This document shows positions 62,301 through 64,000 of a stretch of 64,000 nt of DNA, in pieces (positions within the stretch are counted from its first letter, which is position 1; the number at the start of each line of letters is the position of its first letter). The translations under genes were made by a program, and so were the position numbers. The notes beneath the pieces were generated by a model, which ran no database searches, had not been told where the DNA came from, and saw nothing but the letters and a program-made list of their open reading frames with translations. This DNA is from Cellvibrionaceae bacterium 1162T.S.0a.05 (lineage in GTDB: Bacteria; Pseudomonadota; Gammaproteobacteria; Pseudomonadales; Cellvibrionaceae): positions 1,281,501-1,345,500 of the forward strand of contig LANB01000001.1 of assembly GCA_000964245.1 (NCBI GenBank). Direction: 5' to 3'.

Positions 62301-63786
62301 CTTCATAAACAAAGGCTGACTCCGGGTTGCTCACTGTCGGCACGGCATGGCCATCCCAACCTGCGGGTTTGAGATCGTCATCATTGAGATCAACAAATTG
62401 TGAGTGCGTCCCATTAAAGTACGCCGACACAGAATAGGGGTCCTGAACCTCAAAAGACTGGTTCTCGCCTGTGTAAGGGTTAAAGACCGTGACACGGAAA
62501 CGGTAATATTTTCTGTCCCAATCACTTGCGCTTGCAGAAGCTGACCAAATACCGGTTGCGGTGTCTTCGGTCATGGGAACGGTTTCCAATAATGTTAGCG
62601 ACGCGGAAAAATTATTTCTGTCGAATACACGTAACTGAACATTTTGCGCCGTTGGCGCCCATAAGGAGACACGAATATTGCCCCCATCGTATACCGGCCC
62701 TAATGCCGCTTCGTCGGCATCCGCTTCTGCCTGGGTATACACGGCATCGAGTGCACGCGCCGTTTGCACTTGTGTACCAAAGAGGCTTGCGCCGCTATCT
62801 TCGCCCACAAGTATTAACTGCTGTTTCAATAAGGTTTTTACAACGCTGTCTTCAACATCAATTGCATAAGCTGCGTAGCCAGCCAAATGCGGATTCGCTT
62901 CCTGTTGGGTGGTGGTTAGCGAGGTTGAAGTCAAACTCACGCTGGTCTGCGCGCCGGTAATATTGCCTTGGCTATCGACATCCATGCCACCAGTGGGTGC
63001 GGCATAGAGAGTGACGTTCATCAGGTCTCGATCCCAAACCAGGGTATCGGCATCGATCCAATGGGCAGAATAATTTTCAACTATCAGGGGAGGCGGTTCG
63101 AACTCCTGACAAATATCGTTCAAACAAATGGGCGATGACGCCGTCGTTGCTTGTCGCATATCCGCTTCAGCAGACGCATTATCGACAACAACCCAGGACA
63201 TATTTGCATAGGGGTTGTTGGGGTCGTCACTGTAGTTTATGGCCAGATCCGAGGTCTGCACGGAGCCGTCCAGATTGTGAATAATGTAATTTCCGCAATC
63301 GGGGTTGTCTTGCAGGTTGAGCACCCAATACGCCCCATAAATCGGGTCGAGGCCTTCGAACTCAGCATGATTAGGTGTTGGCCCATCTGGCCAGGTCGTG
63401 CCCGCACCAGAATAGGTGTAGGAGGCGGATAAATTGGGGCCATCCCAACTGCCGCGGCTCGGACTGGAGCAACCATCCCAAAGGTGCAGTACCCAACCGT
63501 CAAAATTCTTATCGCGACGATTAAAGTAAATCACCGCTTCGCCTGTTGCCGGCTTGTAAACAGGCTCCGGGTCGTCCGGCACAATACACGCACCGTCAAC
63601 TAATATTTCCGGGAGCTCACACTCTACCGGTGGCGGGATGCCACACTGGCCATTGGGCAGGATGACTTCATAGCCACTGCAAACCAGCAGATCAGATTGG
63701 TCGCCTTCAGCACTGCCACCGCACGCGGTGAGCCAAAGACACATAAGGACAAGCGAAAGCTTGAGCAAAGATGCAATACGTAACAT
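59374..63786 (-). CDS. pulA: Pullulanase-type alpha-1,6-glucosidase lipoprotein with three C-terminal repeat modules
   Basis: This 1470-residue lipoprotein (lipobox WLTAC, Cys22) debranches starch or pullulan at the cell surface. After the lipobox come a Cys/Pro-rich spacer and a PUD starch-binding domain near 85-190 (VIYFNRRDKNFDGWVLHLWD). A CBM48-like domain follows (IRVSLWAPTAQNVQLRVF), then the GH13 barrel with VVMDVVYNHTSDSG, the nucleophile region SYRFDVMSL near 737, the acid region YFYGEGWN near 767, and VEKHDNETLWD. The C-terminus carries three homologous modules of about 105 residues starting near 1144, 1253 and 1365 (YVRGAMNGWS, FVRGTLNDWS and YVRGAMNGWG), probably extra starch-binding domains. 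It is first in an operon with the TonB receptor. Confidence 0.95.
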   Translation of the reverse strand: MLRIASLLKLSLVLMCLWLTACGGSAEGDQSDLLVCSGYEVILPNGQCGIPPPVECELPEILVDGACIVPDDPEPVYKPATGEAVIYFNRRDKNFDGWVLHLWDGCSSPSRGSWDGPNLSASYTYSGAGTTWPDGPTPNHAEFEGLDPIYGAYWVLNLQDNPDCGNYIIHNLDGSVQTSDLAINYSDDPNNPYANMSWVVVDNASAEADMRQATTASSPICLNDICQEFEPPPLIVENYSAHWIDADTLVWDRDLMNVTLYAAPTGGMDVDSQGNITGAQTSVSLTSTSLTTTQQEANPHLAGYAAYAIDVEDSVVKTLLKQQLILVGEDSGASLFGTQVQTARALDAVYTQAEADADEAALGPVYDGGNIRVSLWAPTAQNVQLRVFDRNNFSASLTLLETVPMTEDTATGIWSASASASDWDRKYYRFRVTVFNPYTGENQSFEVQDPYSVSAYFNGTHSQFVDLNDDDLKPAGWDGHAVPTVSNPESAFVYEGHVRDFSIRDESTSEANRGKYLAFTESETAPMQHLQALQQAGLTHFHILPSFDFASVDENPFEQINLQSTVFELCEAVRPDVPEVCDGRESNVATLEEVFASYREDDSDARDLVAVIRDLDGFNWGYDPVLFNVPEGSYASDPRGEYRVLEMRSMVKALHDMGLRVVMDVVYNHTSDSGVASAKAIFDKIVPGYYFRRDVITGKVENASCCNDTASEHAMFAKLVEDSLVLWSTQYGIDSYRFDVMSLMPKQLITDALATVQTVDPDTYFYGEGWNTSQSTADDALFERATQANMVGTGVGTFNDRMRDQMRFLNLFKGDEVNRLRTGLAGNLAEFQLQTRNGTSIKASSDGGYTVDPQESVNYVEKHDNETLWDWLHQAENLPEDSTLAERVRMQNMTQSMVLFSQGVPFVHMGSDILRSKSMDGNSYNSGDWFNTLDFTLQHNNFAVGLPPTEGNNASDADVIAAFRDSEALPQSDDIVFANAVFKEWLQISSASPLFSLTTEQEVLDRVGFHNMGAIEVPGIIVMSIDDGVGTVTGTEDTARADLDPTVDAMVVVFNGTNESITHFVNTSTGFTLHSVQQNSVDAAVQSASFSEASGEETGGSFSVPAYTTAVFVKAQSGAQAAGLSAYATSGFEPPVPYGDTQVYVRGAMNGWSTDDELLYVGSGVYETFITIDAGDYEFKVASEDWSTVDLSSADGADVAVTLGEDKLLGPGFGIPNLTLSIATAGEYKFSLNAIDGTNPTLTVSNAQTYSVPVFVRGTLNDWSTDDELAYVGRSIYQVTIPGLNAEEYEFKLASEDWSTVDLSTADASNVVVNEGEAKQLGFGGGIPNMTFTPSAVGDYLFTLAAADPDNPVLTVVNADPWNGTAVYVRGAMNGWGVTDQLSFVGAATYSIELALTEGSYEFKVASEDWSTVNLGADDNATVTVGLNVLLLQDSQTNFTAEIPADGTYRFEVDASGAQPVLTVTAVATP

Positions 63787-63863
63787 GGGTGTTAGGCCTC
63801 GTTATTATCTCTGCACGCTGATTGAACACATCAACGCACACTTCTATTCGTGACTGACTGCCT

Positions 63864-63891
63864 AAAATACTCTTCCGGAAAAGGGCTGCAA
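63864..63891 (-). promoter_or_regulatory. Possible promoter of the pullulanase-TonB operon
   Basis: On the minus strand TTGCAG (63886-63891) and TATTTT (63864-63869) are 16 bp apart, about 78 bp upstream of the start codon. The double operator at 63893-63928 lies directly upstream, so the regulator would bind beside or over the -35 box. Confidence 0.45.
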
Positions 63892-63892
63892 C

Positions 63893-63928
63893 TGAATACG
63901 TATGCAAAACGCCATGCATACGTATTCA
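63893..63928. promoter_or_regulatory. Double LacI-type operator
   Basis: The 14-base arms TGAATACGTATGCA (63893-63906) and its exact reverse complement (63915-63928) flank an 8-nt spacer. Each arm itself contains the self-complementary ATACGTAT, so the two sites fit TGNATACGTATNCA and are 22 bp apart, about two helical turns. This form, with a central CG, is typical of LacI-family sugar regulators. A maltose regulator of the MalR type is the likely ligand; no such gene is in the window. Confidence 0.72.
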
Positions 63929-64000
63929 ATGAATATAGTCGCTTTTTTGCTTGGCAAAGCGCCAAATCCCTCCACACAATAGCCCGCAAGTTTCTTTAAC

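Overview
The window looks like chromosome of a Gram-negative gammaproteobacterium that degrades polysaccharides, most like the marine Cellvibrionales (Saccharophagus, Teredinibacter, Cellvibrio type). The reasons are a starch locus of lipoprotein amylases plus a TonB-dependent receptor, LPS heptosyl/Kdo-kinase genes, many lipoproteins and outer-membrane barrels, and core genes of gammaproteobacterial type (ppc, pgk, tkt, metK, ahcY, rsmE). This placement is inference from gene content. No rRNA, tRNA, CRISPR array or intact insertion sequence was recognised.

Layout. 1-9.6 kb: 3' part of a MATE exporter, then ppc, pgk and tkt (central carbon), an FHA-EAL protein and a JmjC/cupin-like oxygenase, all on the minus strand after the MATE gene. 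9.7-15.4 kb: methionine/SAM cycle block, an ArsR-methyltransferase regulator (SahR type) with a 26-bp perfect palindrome in front, then metK, ahcY, metF and rsmE. 15.8-23.3 kb: double-FHA tail-anchored protein, XRE regulator, an LplT-PlsC-acyl-ACP-synthetase fusion with a translationally coupled lipase, and a HELAH-type lipoprotein. 23.7-25.0 kb: two paralogous small lipoproteins that share a fibronectin-III-like domain but have unrelated low-complexity linkers. 25.1-39.4 kb: a divergent cell-envelope locus. Its minus arm is a cytochrome-like protein, a LamG/cytochrome lipoprotein, a Tat substrate and a MarR regulator; its plus arm is an HzsA-like c-type cytochrome lipoprotein, SH3b-barrel, barrel, TlpA, DUF4266, DUF3570 and a lipoprotein. 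39.8-45.9 kb: GNAT and LPS/glycan glycosyltransferases. 46-52.6 kb: a compact minus-strand cluster of a urea-type sodium symporter, a previously unlisted 40-residue membrane protein, an aspartate-carbamoyltransferase-like enzyme, asparagine synthase and an M20 N-carbamoyl/allantoate-type amidohydrolase, proposed here to be a ureide system. 53.5-63.9 kb: starch/maltodextrin utilisation (GH15 glucoamylase, TonB receptor, giant pullulanase) with a double LacI-type operator.

The most unusual signal is a family of six intergenic nested palindromes (4.8, 5.1, 13.5, 15.7, 56.0 and 56.2 kb). Each has a nearly invariant linker containing CTACAGGGATGTATT and an inner hairpin with a CAGGGA-like loop on copy-specific stem sequence. 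Each also has long outer arms (20 to about 90 nt) that pair closely within a copy but differ completely between copies. All six sit between co-directional genes. A second, different nested palindrome lies at 39450-39590.
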